NCBI GenBank assembly: GCA_028869185.1 | Contig: JAGWTA010000001.1 | Location: 124,001-188,000 of the forward strand | DNA length: 64,000 bases | From: Hyphomicrobiales bacterium | Lineage (GTDB): Bacteria > Pseudomonadota > Alphaproteobacteria > Rhizobiales > Beijerinckiaceae | Reading direction: 5' to 3' | Part shown: one piece after another, positions 17,992-26,894 of the stretch | How the letters are laid out: every line of letters begins with the position of its first letter | Position numbering within the stretch: the stretch's first letter is position 1 | The notes under the pieces: generated by a model | Told to the model about the DNA's origin: nothing | Database searches by the model: none | Seen by the model: only the letters and a program-made list of their open reading frames with translations | Made by a program: the position numbers and the translations under genes

Positions 17992-18965
17992 TGATGTCGT
18001 CGCCAAACGCAATCCTCGCAGCGGCGACGCCGGCCGCCGATGCGCTCGCCGCCGCCATCCGGCCGGCCGACTTCGGCGCCTTTCTGACGAAAACGCCCAA
18101 GGCGCCCTGGACAGCAACGCGATTTTTGACGCGCGCCGGCGCGCTCGTGGCGCATGCAGCGCTTTTCGCCGCGCTTGTCTATTTCGAAATCGGCGGCGGA
18201 TACGCGGAACAGCCCGTTGAGGAAATTCCGGTCGAGGTCATCGTTGAAGAGCCGCCCGCCGCCGAGCCGCCGGCGGCCGCACAACCGGCGCAGCCCATGC
18301 AAGAGGCCATGCCGACGCCGGCGCAGCCGGCCGAGCCCCCCGCGAGCGAACCGCCGCCCGTCGCGGCGCCCGCGCCTCCACCGCCGGAGGCCGCAGCGCC
18401 CGCGCTGCCCGACGAAGCCGCGCTCGCATTGCAAAGGCGCGAGCGGGAAAAGGCGAAGCAACGCGAGCGGGAAAAAGCGGAAGCGCGCGCGCAGGAACGC
18501 GCCGAAGCGCGTGCGCAGGAGCGTCGGCGCGAGCAGGCGGAAGCCGCCCGCCAGGCGCATGAAGAGGCCGCGCGCGAGAAGCGCGTCGAAGCGCGTCGCA
18601 AGTCACTGGAAAATGCGCGGCGCGAGCAGGCCGCCCGTCGGGCCGCCGCGCGCGAAGGGCAAAGCCAGGCCCGCGGTTCGGGCGCCGGCGCGCGCGACAT
18701 GTTCGATCCAAACGCCTATCGCGCCATCGTTTTGGCGCGCGTTTCGTCGGTCGCAACGCGCGTATGCGCCGGTCATAAAGGCCGCGCGGTCGTCGCGCTG
18801 ACGATCGGTTCGTCGGGTCGTATCAGCGGCGCATCCATCGCGCGTTCGTCGGGCGACGGCGGGCTCGATGCGGCGGCCGTTGCGGCCATGCGCGGCGTTG
18901 GCGGGTTCCCGCCGCCGACCGGCCGTCCGAGCGTCAGCATTCCGGTTGCGGTGGTCTGCCGCTAG
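17988..18965 (+). CDS. TonB family energy-transducing protein
   Basis: 325-residue TonB-like protein. A cytoplasmic N-terminus is followed by one membrane segment (residues ~46-64, TRAGALVAHAALFAALVYFE). Then come a Pro/Ala/Glu-rich periplasmic spacer (~70-140), a long charged Arg/Glu/Ala helix (~145-225) and a TonB C-terminal domain (NAYRAIVLARVSSVATRVC, GRAVVALTIGSSGRISGASI, GLDAAAVAAMRGVGGFPPP). It would pass proton-motive energy from ExbBD to an outer-membrane receptor, probably the one at 13.4 kb. It is translationally coupled to the response regulator. No exbB or exbD is adjacent. Confidence 0.87.
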   Translation: MMMSSPNAILAAATPAADALAAAIRPADFGAFLTKTPKAPWTATRFLTRAGALVAHAALFAALVYFEIGGGYAEQPVEEIPVEVIVEEPPAAEPPAAAQPAQPMQEAMPTPAQPAEPPASEPPPVAAPAPPPPEAAAPALPDEAALALQRREREKAKQREREKAEARAQERAEARAQERRREQAEAARQAHEEAAREKRVEARRKSLENARREQAARRAAAREGQSQARGSGAGARDMFDPNAYRAIVLARVSSVATRVCAGHKGRAVVALTIGSSGRISGASIARSSGDGGLDAAAVAAMRGVGGFPPPTGRPSVSIPVAVVCR

Positions 18966-18968
18966 CGC

Positions 18969-20750
18969 CTATCGCTCGAACTGTTCGCGATTGCGCCGCT
19001 CCAGCTCCACGCCGTAACGGCGCAGGAGATGGGCCTCGGTCACCTGTCCGACGATGGCGCGCGACTTTTCATCTTCGACAACGGCGAGCCGGTCGCATTC
19101 GTATTTTTCGCACAGGTCGAGCGCCTGACGGATCGTGGTTTGCGGCGTGACATAGGCTTGCGGAAAACGGCCGAGAGTTGCAATCGTCTGATCGGGCGCT
19201 TCGGCAGTCGTGTGCAGATCGCTGACGGACGCCATGCCTGCGTATCGGCCTTGCTCGTCGGCGATGAAAACTTCGCTCGACGAGCCGACCGGCGCGATGA
19301 TGCGCGCTGCTGCGATGGTTCTGTCCGCAGCGATGATCTTCACATCCTTGCGCATGAGACGGTTGACGCGCAATTCGCGCACCCAGCCGACATCTTGCGG
19401 CCCGCGCAGCGCCTCGCCGCGCAAATGGAAGCGCCAGGTGGCGAAGGAATAACCGAAGGTCTCGCGCACGATCAACGATGTCAGCGCGCAGGCCGTCAAC
19501 GCGCCGAGCGTAATGTTCAAGCTGCCGCTCATTTCGAGCGCAAAGCACGTCATGGCGATCGGCGCGCCGATGATGCCTGTGCCGAAGGCCGACATGCCGA
19601 TCAGCGCCAGCGCCGCCGAATGCGGATCGAGTGCAGGAAAATACGGCCATACCGCCAGCGAATACATGCGCCCGATCAGGCCGCCGAGAAAGAAGGAAGC
19701 GAAAAACAGGCCGCCGCGAAAACCGGAGCCCAGTGAAAGCGTCACCGCAGCGCATTTGAAAAAGAAGATCAGCGCCAGGGTGGAAAGCGCGCCGGCGCCG
19801 CCGATCGCAAGGGAGGCGCCGAGCGCTGCATGGCCAGCGCCGAGCGCCGACGGCGTCGTCCAGCCGATGAGTCCAACAAAGGCGCCGCCGATCAGCAGAT
19901 GAATGAAAGGCGGTGTGCGCGTTGCTGCGAACAGCCGTTGCGCGCCCGCAACCGAACGCATGAGCAGAATGCCTGCAAAGGAACACAGCAGGGCGATGGC
20001 GATGGCGTGCCCGATGACGCTGACGTCGAAGGATTCGAAATTGGTGTCGGCGGCGAGCGGACGATGATGGATGAAGCGGCTTGCGACAAAACTTGCCGCC
20101 AGCGCGCTGGCGGCAACCGGCGCCAGCGAAACGACCGAATAGGCTCCGAGCACCGTCTCGAAGGAATAGAATGCGCCCGCAAGCGGCGCCTCGAAAGCTC
20201 CGGAGATGGCGGCTGCGGCGCCACAGGCGACAAGCAACCGAAAATCGCTGCGGCGGGCTGCGAGCGCGCGCGCCAATGCCGCCGCTACCGCGCCGCACAT
20301 TTGCGTGTATGCCGCCTCGAGCCCGACCGAAAGGCCAAAGCCGTTCGATACGAGCGTCTGGACCGTAATGTACAGACTGCCGAGAAAAGACATGCGGCCG
20401 CCGTGCAGGGCGTTGGCCTCGACGACGTCGGCCAGTTTCCCTTGCATGCGCGCATTCAGAAAAAATCCGAGAACAGCCAGAACGACGGCGGCTGACGCGC
20501 AAACCGCGACGATGCGCCAATGCTGTGCAATCGGCGCAACGGAAATGCGCACGCCCGGCGCAAGCTGAAACAACCGTTCATGCAGAAATTGTGCGGAAAG
20601 GCTAAGCGCGACGACGACGAGCCCGCTGGCGACGCCGACGACGAGCGCAGCCAGAAACAAACCGCTTTCCCGGCTGCGCACGAAGGCGCGAACCCCCGAA
20701 GGCAGACGGGGGTCGAAGCCAGGGCGCAATTCGGCGGGCGACTCGCTCAC
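18969..20750 (-). CDS. ClC-type chloride channel/transporter with CBS domains
   Basis: 593-residue protein. About ten hydrophobic helices form a ClC domain (residues ~25-440), including GFGLSVGLEAAYTQ in place of the usual GxEGP gating segment, GAAAAISGAFEAPLAGAFYSFE and SGFRGGLFFASFFLGG. The C-terminus has two CBS repeats (VNRLMRKDVKIIAADRTIAA and AYVTPQTTIRQALDLCEKY). It moves chloride or other anions, possibly in exchange for protons. The gating Glu is kept but the following Gly-Pro is changed. It converges with the tonB-like gene, leaving three bases between them. Confidence 0.9.
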   Translation of the reverse strand: MSESPAELRPGFDPRLPSGVRAFVRSRESGLFLAALVVGVASGLVVVALSLSAQFLHERLFQLAPGVRISVAPIAQHWRIVAVCASAAVVLAVLGFFLNARMQGKLADVVEANALHGGRMSFLGSLYITVQTLVSNGFGLSVGLEAAYTQMCGAVAAALARALAARRSDFRLLVACGAAAAISGAFEAPLAGAFYSFETVLGAYSVVSLAPVAASALAASFVASRFIHHRPLAADTNFESFDVSVIGHAIAIALLCSFAGILLMRSVAGAQRLFAATRTPPFIHLLIGGAFVGLIGWTTPSALGAGHAALGASLAIGGAGALSTLALIFFFKCAAVTLSLGSGFRGGLFFASFFLGGLIGRMYSLAVWPYFPALDPHSAALALIGMSAFGTGIIGAPIAMTCFALEMSGSLNITLGALTACALTSLIVRETFGYSFATWRFHLRGEALRGPQDVGWVRELRVNRLMRKDVKIIAADRTIAAARIIAPVGSSSEVFIADEQGRYAGMASVSDLHTTAEAPDQTIATLGRFPQAYVTPQTTIRQALDLCEKYECDRLAVVEDEKSRAIVGQVTEAHLLRRYGVELERRNREQFER

Positions 20751-20782
20751 GAAGACCTCAAAAGGACAGCCTGTTTATACAA

Positions 20783-21895
20783 TCACACAGGCGCTTTTAA
20801 AGGCTTCATACGACGATATAGATAATGCGGCGCCTCCGCTGGAGGTTCTGCCGTTGCAATTGCGACAACTTCTGCATGATGCGGCGAAAGGTAGCAGATC
20901 GGATCGGTGGCGCGCGCATCGCCGGTCAGCGCCAGCGCCTGGCAGCGGCAGCCGCCGAAATCAATTTCCTTGCGCGGGCATGTAGCGCACGGCTCTTTCA
21001 TCCACGCTACGCCGCGAAAGGCGTTGAAAGCGGGCGAGTCCCGCCAGATGTCGCCGAGCGTATGGTCTTTCACGCTCCAGAAGTCGAGACCCGGAATTGT
21101 TTCTGCTGCGTGACAGGGCAGCACCTTGCCGGACGGCGTGACGTTGAACGTGCGCCGGCCCCAGCCATTCATGCAAGGTTTGGGATAGCGCGCATGATAA
21201 TCGGGAACGACATGGTCGATCACGATGACGCCTTTGTAGGTTTCGCGCAGTGATTCCACTTCCGCCACCGCCGCTTCGATCTGCGCGCGCGTTGGCATCA
21301 GCGCGTCACGATTGCGCAGGCCCCAGCCGTAATATTGCGTATGCGCGATTTCCACGCGTCGCGCGCCGAGCTTGACCGCGAAAACCACCATGGCGCCCGC
21401 GCGTGCGGCATTGGCGCGATGGATCACCGCATTGACCGTCAGCGGCATGCCGATCTCGCCGATCCATTTGGCAATTTCGATCTTTTTGGCGAAAGCGCCA
21501 TCGTAGCCGGCGATCCTGTCGGCTGATTCCGCCTCGGCGTCCTGGATGGACAACTGGATATGGTCGAGCCCCGCCGCCGCCAGCGCGTCGAACAGGGCGC
21601 GGGTGAGGCCAACGCCCGATGTGATGAGATTGGTGTACAGGCCCAGTTTCGCGCAGTGCTCGGTCAGTTCGACGATGTCGCGGCGCGAGCAGGGCTCGCC
21701 GCCTGACAGATGCACCTGCAGCACGCCAGCTTCCGCAGCTTCCGAAAACAGCCGCTTCCATGTCTGCGTGTCGAGTTCTTCGCTCGCGCGTTCAAGTTCG
21801 AGCGGGTTGGAGCAATAGGGGCAGCCAAGCGGGCAGCGGTGCGTCAGTTCCGCCAGCATGCCCGCGGGCGCCGGGATAGTCGGCGGCGCGTTCAT
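20783..21895 (-). CDS. pqqE: PqqA peptide cyclase (radical SAM)
   Basis: 370-residue radical SAM/SPASM enzyme that joins the Glu and Tyr side chains of the PqqA peptide in the first step of PQQ synthesis. Seen: the radical SAM cysteines C21, C25, C28 in [21 protein letters not shown], and a SPASM region with cysteines in [19 protein letters not shown]. It begins ten bases after pqqD on the same strand and is the last gene of pqqABCDE. Confidence 0.97.
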   Translation of the reverse strand: MNAPPTIPAPAGMLAELTHRCPLGCPYCSNPLELERASEELDTQTWKRLFSEAAEAGVLQVHLSGGEPCSRRDIVELTEHCAKLGLYTNLITSGVGLTRALFDALAAAGLDHIQLSIQDAEAESADRIAGYDGAFAKKIEIAKWIGEIGMPLTVNAVIHRANAARAGAMVVFAVKLGARRVEIAHTQYYGWGLRNRDALMPTRAQIEAAVAEVESLRETYKGVIVIDHVVPDYHARYPKPCMNGWGRRTFNVTPSGKVLPCHAAETIPGLDFWSVKDHTLGDIWRDSPAFNAFRGVAWMKEPCATCPRKEIDFGGCRCQALALTGDARATDPICYLSPHHAEVVAIATAEPPAEAPHYLYRRMKPLKAPV

Positions 21896-21905
21896 TCCTT
21901 CACCC

Positions 21906-22190
21906 TCACAGATCCACCATGCGCTTTGTCGCCAGCTCCGTCAAAAGCGCCCGCACATCTGTCGCGACGCGCGCGCGCTCGGCGGAATATTCGGCCGACA
22001 GCGCATCGACGATTTCATCGAATGTCGCAATGCCGTCGCAGCGTTGCAAGACGGCGACGGCGATCGGGTTTGCCTTGACGACACGCTCGGGCGCGAGCAG
22101 CAGCCATTCGCCGCGCACCTCATCGTGTTTCAGCCGGACGCCGCGCGGCAGGCGTGGCCGGCTGTCGTTGGCAAGGAATGGCTCGCTCAC
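21906..22190 (-). CDS. pqqD: PQQ biosynthesis peptide chaperone PqqD
   Basis: 94-residue RiPP recognition element that binds PqqA and presents it to PqqE. Seen: [28 protein letters not shown] and the C-terminal winged-helix pattern. The GTG at 22190 was chosen because it overlaps the pqqC stop by four bases and gives the standard length; longer in-frame extensions run inside pqqC. Confidence 0.94.
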   Translation of the reverse strand: MSEPFLANDSRPRLPRGVRLKHDEVRGEWLLLAPERVVKANPIAVAVLQRCDGIATFDEIVDALSAEYSAERARVATDVRALLTELATKRMVDL

Positions 22191-22972
22191 GCCGCAGCCG
22201 CCCGGCTTTTGCCCGCACGACCGGCGCGCGCTTTTTTCTTCATGCCCTCGCCTGGCCGCCATGCGCCCGGCGGAATGGCGCCATCGACATAGCCCGTCCA
22301 CAGCGCATCGAGTTGCGACCACAGGACGTCGCATTTGAATTTGACCGCGTCGATGCATCCGTCCTGCTCTTGCCGCGTTCGGCAATTCGCCTTGACGTAT
22401 TCGAGCGCAAAATCGGAATCGCGCGGCGCCTGCGACAGGCGGCGCTTGAAATAGGCCATCACGTTGTCGTCGACGAAATCGTAATGTTCGAGCATGCCCG
22501 AAATGCGTTCGCGATGGATCGAAGGCGCAAATAGCTCCGTCAGCGATGAAGCCACCGCAACGACCAGCGGCTGCTCGCGCACGAAATGCACATAGGCCTC
22601 GACCGCGAATTTCGTCGCAGACATGGCGCCCTTGCGCGAGACGACATAGTCCCGGTCAAAGCCGAGCGCATCGGTCAGGATGAGCCAACGTTCGATGCCG
22701 CCGGGCTCCTCGCCAAAGCCGTCGTGATCGTGGATGCGGTGAATCCATTCGCGACGCAACGCGCGGTCGTGGACGCGCGACATGAAGGCGGCGTCCTTGC
22801 GCGGCACGGCTTCCTGATAGCAGTAGCGGTTCAGCGCCCAGGCCTGAACCTGCTCGAAACTGCACTGGCCGCCATGCAGCTTCTTGTGAAAGCGATGCAG
22901 GTCGTGGTAGCGCGTCTTGCCGACTTCGCGAAGCGCAGCTTCGAACGCCTTGGGCGTCATCAAATCCGTCAT
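22187..22972 (-). CDS. pqqC: pyrroloquinoline-quinone synthase PqqC
   Basis: 261-residue cofactorless oxidase that performs the final ring closure and eight-electron oxidation to PQQ. Seen: RYHDLHRFHKKLHGGQCSFEQVQAWALNRYCYQ with active-site residues, RIHDHDG, and FVDDNVMAYFKRRL. The ATG at 22972 overlaps the pqqB stop by four bases. The C-terminal ~20 residues are Lys/Arg/Ala-rich and extend past the usual end of the fold. Confidence 0.97.
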   Translation of the reverse strand: MTDLMTPKAFEAALREVGKTRYHDLHRFHKKLHGGQCSFEQVQAWALNRYCYQEAVPRKDAAFMSRVHDRALRREWIHRIHDHDGFGEEPGGIERWLILTDALGFDRDYVVSRKGAMSATKFAVEAYVHFVREQPLVVAVASSLTELFAPSIHRERISGMLEHYDFVDDNVMAYFKRRLSQAPRDSDFALEYVKANCRTRQEQDGCIDAVKFKCDVLWSQLDALWTGYVDGAIPPGAWRPGEGMKKKARAGRAGKSRAAAA

Positions 22973-23865
22973 AGAACGATCTCCATCCCATCGTAGCCGA
23001 CCCGCCAGCCGGCCTGCGCGAGTTCCCCGCGCTCGGGCGCATCCTCGCACAACACGGGATTTGAATTGTTGATATGGATGAAAATCTTCGCGCCGACGCG
23101 CGCGTTTTTGAAACCTTCGACCGAACCGCTGGCGCCGCTCATCGGCACGTGGCCCATGCGCCAGGCGGTTTTGCTGGAAAGGCCCATCTTCACCATTTCA
23201 TCGTCGGTATAGGTGGTGCCGTCGAAAAACAGCGCATCGGCGCCATCGACGCGCGCCACGAGAGCGTCGGTGATTTTGGCGACGCCTGGCGCATAGACCA
23301 CGCGCTTGCCGTTCGATGTGATGTCGAGCGCGATCGTGGTTTCCGTTTCCTCGCCGATGACGAGGTTGGCGTCTTCCATGTAGAGCGGCGTTTTTCCCGG
23401 CACGGCAAACGCTGTGATGGAAAAGCCGAGGCCAGGGTCCACGGTCTCGCCAAGCGCGACGGGCGTGCGTTTCACGAGATCGGGATTGAGCACGCCAAAG
23501 ACGCCGCCCTGCGTTTGCGCGAGCGTCGCCCTGGATCCGTAGATTGTGAAGGGTTGTTGCTCACGCAGGGTCAAAAGACCGGTGAGATGATCCACATCGC
23601 CATTCGTAACGAAAACGCCGGCGATGGGAGAATGCCGCGCTGCCCCTTTCGGATGCAGCGCCGGCGTTGCGATGATCTGTTGACGCAGGTCAGGCGAGGC
23701 GTTCAAAAGCAGCCAACGATTTCCGTCGCTGCTGATAGCTAGACTCGACTGCGTCCGGTGCTTGAAGCGCGCATCGCCCTTCCAGGCCATTTGGCAGTTG
23801 GGACAGAGGCAATTCCATTGCGGAAATCCTCCGCCAGCGCCCGACCCAAGAACAATAACGCGCAC
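22969..23865 (-). CDS. pqqB: PQQ biosynthesis protein PqqB
   Basis: 298-residue metallo-beta-lactamase-fold protein. It is probably an iron-dependent hydroxylase that oxidises the crosslinked Glu-Tyr intermediate. Seen: N-terminal VIVLGSGAGGGFPQWNCLCPNC with the structural cysteines, SSLAIS, NASPDLRQQ, and VTNGDVDHLTGLLTLREQQP, the PqqB form of the metal motif. The length is typical. It lies 50 bases downstream of pqqA, with a hairpin between them. Confidence 0.96.
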   Translation of the reverse strand: MRVIVLGSGAGGGFPQWNCLCPNCQMAWKGDARFKHRTQSSLAISSDGNRWLLLNASPDLRQQIIATPALHPKGAARHSPIAGVFVTNGDVDHLTGLLTLREQQPFTIYGSRATLAQTQGGVFGVLNPDLVKRTPVALGETVDPGLGFSITAFAVPGKTPLYMEDANLVIGEETETTIALDITSNGKRVVYAPGVAKITDALVARVDGADALFFDGTTYTDDEMVKMGLSSKTAWRMGHVPMSGASGSVEGFKNARVGAKIFIHINNSNPVLCEDAPERGELAQAGWRVGYDGMEIVL

Positions 23866-23882
23866 CGTGCGACCTCGAACGA

Positions 23883-23901
23883 TCCGCTGTCATGCAGCGG
23901 A
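23883..23901 (-). terminator. stem-loop between pqqA and pqqB
   Basis: Perfect 7-base stem (tccgctg / cagcgga) with a 5-base loop in the 50-base gap between pqqA and pqqB. No T-run follows. Such a hairpin can partly stop transcription or protect the 3' end of a short pqqA transcript, which would yield more PqqA peptide than enzymes. Confidence 0.5.
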
Positions 23902-23915
23902 CTGACCTTCGGCAA

Positions 23916-23993
23916 TCAGATTTCGGCCGACTCGTAGCTCGTCACTTCCATGCCGACGCAGACTTCGGTCACTTCCGGGGTTGTCCAGGCCAT
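23916..23993 (-). CDS. pqqA: PQQ precursor peptide PqqA
   Basis: 25-residue ribosomal peptide whose Glu16 and Tyr20 side chains become the PQQ skeleton. The frame begins MAWTTPEVTEVCVG and contains the conserved E-V-T-S-Y spacing with Glu at 16 and Tyr at 20. A gaggaga ribosome site precedes the ATG. A candidate promoter (ttggcg, 17 bases, ttagct) lies in the 194-base gap upstream. It is the first gene of pqqABCDE. Confidence 0.97.
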   Translation of the reverse strand: MAWTTPEVTEVCVGMEVTSYESAEI

Positions 23994-24187
23994 GATCGTC
24001 TCCTCACGATTTGGGCGTCAAACGCCGCGACGGTTATCCGTCGTATCTGAAGCTAACATGCGACCTTCGACGCCGCCAATTGTCCTTTTCTATTTTTTGG
24101 ATAGGCGGAGCCCAAAAAACCCGGGAATTTTCGGAAATTTTGTGCAGCGCATGAACTGCGGCGCAAGCCTTGCAAACCGATTGATAA

Positions 24188-24910
24188 TCAATGCGAAGCG
24201 CCGAGATAGGCGGCTTTGACGGACGGATCGTTGCGCAATTTTTCCGCCGGACCGGACACCGCAATTCGACCATTTTCCAGAACGTAGCCGTAATCTGCGA
24301 CTTCCAATGCTGCAGCTGCGAACTGCTCGACGAGCAGCATGGTCACCTTCGCTTGCTTGAGACGCGCCACGGTGGCGAAAACTTCTTCCACCAGACGCGG
24401 CGCAAGGCCCATCGAAGGCTCGTCCAGCAGCAGCACTTGCGGATTGAGCATCAGCGCGCGCGCCATCGCGAGCATCTGCTGTTCGCCGCCCGACAATGTG
24501 CCGGCGAGCTGATCGCGTCGTTCGGCAAGGCGCGGGAACAATTCGAACATGCGGTTGAGGTCATGGTCGACATCGCCGCGCGCGCGCGCGCCCGTCAGGC
24601 GCGGGAAGGCGCCGAGCAGCAGATTGTCGCGCACCGGCAGCGTCGTGAACACGCGCCGATTTTCGGGCGAATGCGCCAGACCGCGCCGCGTGATCTTGAA
24701 CGCCGGCAGGCCGCCGATTTCCGCGCCATCGAGTTTGATCGAACCCGCCTGCGGCGCGATCATGCCGGAAACCGCGCGCAGCGTCGTCGTCTTGCCTGCG
24801 CCATTCGAGCCGATCAGCGTGACGAGCTTGCCCTCGGGCACGTCGAGCGAAATGTCGTGCAGCACCTGCACCTTGCCGTAGCCGGCGACCAGATTGGAGA
24901 TGTTCAGCAT
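24188..24910 (-). CDS. livF: branched-chain amino acid-type ABC transporter ATP-binding protein
   Basis: 240-residue LivF-type ATPase. Seen: Walker A GSNGAGKTT, GLAHSPENRRVF (Q-loop region characteristic of LivF), signature TLSGGEQQMLAMARAL, Walker B LLLDEPSMGLAP. It is the last gene of a four-gene minus-strand operon (binding protein, LivH, LivM-LivG fusion, LivF), 12 bases after the fusion gene. The substrate could be a branched-chain amino acid, an amide or urea. Confidence 0.92.
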   Translation of the reverse strand: MLNISNLVAGYGKVQVLHDISLDVPEGKLVTLIGSNGAGKTTTLRAVSGMIAPQAGSIKLDGAEIGGLPAFKITRRGLAHSPENRRVFTTLPVRDNLLLGAFPRLTGARARGDVDHDLNRMFELFPRLAERRDQLAGTLSGGEQQMLAMARALMLNPQVLLLDEPSMGLAPRLVEEVFATVARLKQAKVTMLLVEQFAAAALEVADYGYVLENGRIAVSGPAEKLRNDPSVKAAYLGASH

Positions 24911-24922
24911 CGGGCCGTCTCC

Positions 24923-26890
24923 TCAAACCGCGGCAGGCGCGGCGGCGCCGCCAAGATAGGCCTCGATCACACGAGGATCGGCCTGAACCTCGGCCGCCTT
25001 GCCCTCGGCGATCTTCTCGCCGAAATCGAGCACCGTGATGCGATCGCAGATGCTCATCACAACGTCCATGTGGTGCTCGATGAGAATGACTGTCACGCCA
25101 TGATCGCGGATCTTGCGGATGATTTCGATGAGTTCCTTGATGTCGGGCGCGGTCAGTCCAGCCGCAGGCTCGTCCAGCAGCAAAAGCTTCGGATCGAGCG
25201 CAAGCGCACGGCCGATTTCGAGCAGGCGCTGCTTGCCGTAAGGCAGGTTGCGCGCTTCTTCAGACGCCAGCGCGCCGAGCCCGACAAAGTCGAGGATCGC
25301 CAGCGCACGCGCCTTGGCGCTTTCTTCTTCGCGCTGGGCGCGCGGCAGAGCGAGCGCCACATCGAAAATGCTCGACTTGTAGGTGTGCTGCAGTCCGACC
25401 AGCACATTCTGCAACAGCGTCAGCTCGCCGAACAATTGCACGTTCTGGAATGTGCGCGCCACGCCGCGCGCAGCGATCTGCGGCGACTTCAGACCCGCAA
25501 TATCCGCGCCTTCGAAACGCACCGCGCCTGCAGTCGGCGTGTAAATGCCCGTCAGCACATTCATCATCGTGCTTTTGCCTGAACCGTTGGGGCCGATCAG
25601 CCCGTGAATAGTTCCCGGCTGCACGGCGAGATTGACGCCGCCAAGCGCTTTGAGACCGCCAAATTGCATGACGACATTCTGAACGTCGAGCAGCGCCCGC
25701 CCGGCGTCCACCTGCGGTGCGGCCACGAAAGCCGAACCGCCGCTCTTTGCTTCCAGCTGTTTCTGCCAGCGCGGAAGCAGCGACTTGAGGAAGCCGACGA
25801 TGCCGTCAGGCAGATAATACACGACGAACAGGATCATCATGCCGAAGACGGTCAGCTTGTAATCGGTGATCTTCTGCAACATGAAAGCGAAAACCGCGAA
25901 GGCGACGCACAGCGCGACCGGCAAAATCACCTTGGACCGATTTTCAGGATTGCGCACGGCCGCGATAACGCCCGCGATGACGGCGATGACCGCGATCGCG
26001 ACCGCGACCATGCGGAAGAGGTCGATGTCGGCGAGCAGGTTGGGCAGATAGACGATGATCGCGGCGCCGATCAGCGGCCCGAGCCGCGATTTGCGCCCGC
26101 CCATCGTCACCGCCAGCAGGAACAGCACCGACAGATCGAATGAGAAATTGTTCGGCGCGATATATTGCTCGGAATAGGAGAACAGAACGCCGGCAAATCC
26201 CGCGATCGCCGCGCTCGTCACGAAGGCGATGACCTTGTGGCGATAGACCGAGACGCCCATGCAGTCGCAGGCGATCGGACTGTCGCGCAACGCCTCGAAA
26301 GCGCGGCCAAAGCGGGAGGCGAGAACGCGGTTGATGATGATGATGACCGCGATCAAAGCCAGCGCGCAGACGATGAAATACTGGATTTCCTTCATCCGCT
26401 TCATCGACATGTCGAGGAAGGGAAGGACATTCGAATAATCGCGCCAGTCGAAAAAGGCGGGCGTCACGAATTTGACGCCGAGCGGCCCGTTGGTCAGCGG
26501 GACCATTTCGTTGATCAGGATCTGGATAATCGTGCCGAATGCAAGCGTCACCATCGCCAGATAGGGGCCCGTCACGCGCAGCGCCGGCAGCGCCAGCACG
26601 GCGCCAAAGAAAGCCGCCACGATCGGCCCGACGACAAGCGCCGGCCAGAAGCCGATATTGAAATGCATCGACAGCACGGCGGCTGCGTATGATCCGATGC
26701 CAAACAGCGCAGCGTGGCCGATCGAAACCTCGCCGGTGTAGCCAAACACGATGTCGAGGCCGAGCACGACGATCGCGTAAATCGCGATCGTTTGCAGGAG
26801 ATGCAGGTAGTAGGGATTGGTGACCACAAACGGCGTTGCGAAAGCGGCCAGGATCGCCAGGATCGCCAGGATCGGATTAAGCGCGCGCAT
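24923..26890 (-). CDS. fused LivM-type permease and LivG-type ATPase
   Basis: 655-residue fusion. The N-terminal ~350 residues are a LivM-type permease with about nine or ten hydrophobic helices (YAIVVLGLDIVFGYTGEVSIGHAALFGIG is the family hallmark). Residues ~405-655 are a LivG ATPase with Walker A GPNGSGKST, GVARTFQNVQLF, NLPYGKQRLLEIGRAL as signature and Walker B LLLDEPAAGL. In most bacteria these are two genes; here they form one continuous frame. It lies four bases after livH. Confidence 0.92.
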   Translation of the reverse strand: MRALNPILAILAILAAFATPFVVTNPYYLHLLQTIAIYAIVVLGLDIVFGYTGEVSIGHAALFGIGSYAAAVLSMHFNIGFWPALVVGPIVAAFFGAVLALPALRVTGPYLAMVTLAFGTIIQILINEMVPLTNGPLGVKFVTPAFFDWRDYSNVLPFLDMSMKRMKEIQYFIVCALALIAVIIIINRVLASRFGRAFEALRDSPIACDCMGVSVYRHKVIAFVTSAAIAGFAGVLFSYSEQYIAPNNFSFDLSVLFLLAVTMGGRKSRLGPLIGAAIIVYLPNLLADIDLFRMVAVAIAVIAVIAGVIAAVRNPENRSKVILPVALCVAFAVFAFMLQKITDYKLTVFGMMILFVVYYLPDGIVGFLKSLLPRWQKQLEAKSGGSAFVAAPQVDAGRALLDVQNVVMQFGGLKALGGVNLAVQPGTIHGLIGPNGSGKSTMMNVLTGIYTPTAGAVRFEGADIAGLKSPQIAARGVARTFQNVQLFGELTLLQNVLVGLQHTYKSSIFDVALALPRAQREEESAKARALAILDFVGLGALASEEARNLPYGKQRLLEIGRALALDPKLLLLDEPAAGLTAPDIKELIEIIRKIRDHGVTVILIEHHMDVVMSICDRITVLDFGEKIAEGKAAEVQADPRVIEAYLGGAAAPAAV

Positions 26891-26894
26891 CGCG

